From: an uncultured Micrococcaceae bacterium | GTDB lineage: Bacteria; Actinomycetota; Actinomycetes; Actinomycetales; Micrococcaceae | NCBI GenBank assembly: GCA_937896705.1 | Contig: CALBOC010000381.1 | Location: 1 to 7,110 of the forward strand | Reading direction: 5' to 3' | DNA length: 7,110 bases | Shown here: piece after piece, positions 6,380 through 7,110 of the stretch | Layout: each line of letters starts with the position of its first letter | Position numbering within the stretch: position 1 is the first letter of the stretch | Made by a program: the position numbers and the translations under genes | Notes under the pieces: model-generated | What the model saw: only the letters and a program-made list of their open reading frames with translations | Database searches by the model: none | Told to the model about the DNA's origin: nothing

Positions 6380-6547
6380 CAACCGTCACGACTGACTGTC
6401 CGCAGACCACACTCCATGTTTGCCAACGTCACGACATTATGTACCAAGCTGTATCATGCTCTCCAAAGATTGCGGGGTCCGTCCCCAAACTCATTATAGG
6501 CGCCCCTACGCGTGCGGTTTTGGGATAGCGGCGTGTGAACTACAGCA

Positions 6548-6569
6548 CATGAGTTTGAATCATCTCATG
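6548..6569. promoter_or_regulatory. Inverted repeat CATGAG-N10-CTCATG upstream of creatinase
   Basis: The six-base arms are perfect and separated by ten bases. A smaller TGA-A-TCA dyad sits almost at its centre. It lies about 30-50 bases upstream of the predicted creatinase -35, a position typical of an activator site. The cognate protein is unknown; the IclR and GntR regulators in this window are candidates. Confidence 0.35.
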
Positions 6570-6575
6570 GCTGGC

Positions 6576-6587
6576 CGCGAGATCGCG
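6576..6587. promoter_or_regulatory. Inverted repeat CGCGA-GA-TCGCG upstream of creatinase
   Basis: The five-base arms are perfect around GA, ending about ten bases before the predicted -35 box. Its centre is 23 bases from the centre of the repeat at 6548-6569, roughly two helical turns. Confidence 0.3.
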
Positions 6588-6596
6588 ACTTGCGTC

Positions 6597-6626
6597 TTGA
6601 AGTCGCTTTTTCAGCGAGCATAGGAT
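6597..6626 (+). promoter_or_regulatory. Predicted creatinase promoter
   Basis: TTGAAG at 6597-6602 is a -35 matching four of six bases. After 18 bases comes TAGGAT at 6621-6626, a -10 matching four of six. The resulting leader would be about 55 bases. The inverted repeat TCGCT-N5-AGCGA at 6603-6617 fills the spacer, where a repressor would occlude polymerase. Confidence 0.4.
6603..6617. promoter_or_regulatory. Inverted repeat TCGCT-N5-AGCGA in the creatinase promoter spacer
   Basis: The five-base arms are perfect around TTTTC and lie exactly between the predicted -35 and -10. The right arm and its flank, CAGCGAGC (6612-6619), recur in reverse orientation at 1569-1576 upstream of the IclR gene, which weakly hints that the IclR protein could bind both places. 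Confidence 0.35.
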
Positions 6627-6686
6627 GAGGTTGGAACGACACGTACAGTCCATTCATCCCCGATCATTAGACGGAGCACTTTCTTT

Positions 6687-7110
6687 ATGGCAAAACCACA
6701 GAAAACCAATCTCGACGACGTCCCTCACGTTTTCACGCAACGCAATGGCGAGCAGATTGCCACCACCTTTTCTCCGCAAGAATTCGAACGACGCCTAAAA
6801 AACGCTCGTGAAGTCATGGCTGAAAAAGATGTGGATGCCCTGGTCCTCACCACGATGCACAACATCAAATACTACTCAGACTTCGTCCCCTCCCCCTTCG
6901 GTCGGACCTTCGGTCTGGTAATCACCCCAGAAGACTCGATCACCGTGACTCCCTGGGTCGATGGTGGCATGCCATGGCGGACGACTCACGGCAAGAACAT
7001 TGTGTATTCAGACTGGGACTCCCAGAACATGATGCGCGCCGTCCAGCACACACTCGATGAGCGCAACATCAAACCACGCCGTCTCGGGGTGGAATTCGAC
7101 GGTCTCGTCG
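6687..7110 (+). CDS. Creatinase (creatine amidinohydrolase), N-terminal third, cut by right window edge
   Basis: Creatinase hydrolyses creatine to sarcosine and urea in the cytoplasm, as a homodimer of the pita-bread (M24) fold without a metal. The 141 visible residues of about 400 match the N-terminal domain of Pseudomonas putida creatinase throughout: RNGEQIATTFSPQEF (19-33), HNIKYYSDF (58-66), FGRTFGLVI (71-79), VDGGMPWR (91-98) and NIVYSDW (104-110). Phe71 and Arg73 align with Phe62 and Arg64, which bind the substrate carboxylate and distinguish creatinase from Xaa-Pro peptidases of the same fold. The catalytic histidine and glutamates are beyond the window. The ATG at 6687 has GGAG at 6673-6676, ten bases away. 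In other bacteria creatinase lies near sarcosine oxidase or creatininase, so those may follow. The promoter and three inverted repeats upstream suggest regulated, inducible expression. Confidence 0.93.
   Translation, partial: MAKPQKTNLDDVPHVFTQRNGEQIATTFSPQEFERRLKNAREVMAEKDVDALVLTTMHNIKYYSDFVPSPFGRTFGLVITPEDSITVTPWVDGGMPWRTTHGKNIVYSDWDSQNMMRAVQHTLDERNIKPRRLGVEFDGLV

Larger units (their letters stand above)
6380..6686. promoter_or_regulatory. Non-coding control region between the YczE-type gene and creatinase
   Basis: About 300 bases have no credible gene; the one open frame on the plus strand (6420-6623) is cysteine-rich and unlike a real protein. The right-hand part holds three inverted repeats (6548-6569, 6576-6587, 6603-6617) and a plausible creatinase promoter. 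The left part contains a weak GGGG-N5-CCCC dyad (6474-6486). The YczE promoter was not identified. Confidence 0.6.

Noticed and set aside
6472..6490. GGGG-N5-CCCC as a transcription terminator
   Set aside because: The stem is only four pairs, no run of T follows on either strand, and no gene ends next to it.
6420..6623. A 67-codon plus-strand frame between the YczE-type gene and creatinase
   Set aside because: It is cysteine- and histidine-rich, has no ribosome site, and runs through the inverted repeats and promoter of creatinase.

Overview
The window reads as chromosomal DNA of an actinobacterium. The grounds are moderately high GC coding sequence, GTG and TTG starts, and protein families common in Actinomycetota. 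A Micrococcales relative (Arthrobacter, Yaniella or Enteractinococcus type) would fit, but that placement is inference. There are seven complete genes and two genes cut by the window edges. I saw no tRNA, rRNA, insertion sequence, phage gene or CRISPR array.

Layout, left to right. (1) The first codons of a leftward gene (1-14) sit opposite a GntR/FCD regulator (175-834). The shared 160 bp contains a recognisable leftward promoter and two TGAT...ATCA inverted repeats. (2) A leftward protein of unknown function (851-1525), perhaps with a helix-hairpin-helix glycosylase-like fold, is divergent from an IclR regulator (1697-2491). (3) A tandem universal stress protein (2493-3467, minus) is divergent from a YuiF-type secondary transporter (3618-4970). 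(4) A leftward phosphoribosyltransferase-domain protein (4978-5634) lies downstream of a leftward YczE-type membrane protein (5723-6379). (5) After about 300 bp of non-coding DNA rich in inverted repeats, a rightward gene starts at 6687 and runs off the window. Its N-terminus is clearly creatinase (creatine amidinohydrolase).

How the genes may work together. Strands alternate almost gene by gene, so no long operon is visible inside the window; the only possible co-transcribed pair is YczE and the phosphoribosyltransferase. The convergent pairs end 16, 1 and 7 bp apart, leaving little or no room for conventional terminators. The GntR/FCD regulator most likely controls the leftward gene at the left edge. 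The IclR regulator could control itself, its divergent neighbour, or the nearby creatinase. Creatinase turns creatine into sarcosine and urea, so the DNA beyond the right edge may hold the rest of a creatine/sarcosine pathway. The universal stress protein and the phosphoribosyltransferase are stress-associated families but show no common promoter motif.

I did not find a clearly new multi-gene system. The parts most worth following are the two intergenic control regions (15-174 and 6380-6686), the unclassified protein at 851-1525, and the extremely tight convergent gene ends.
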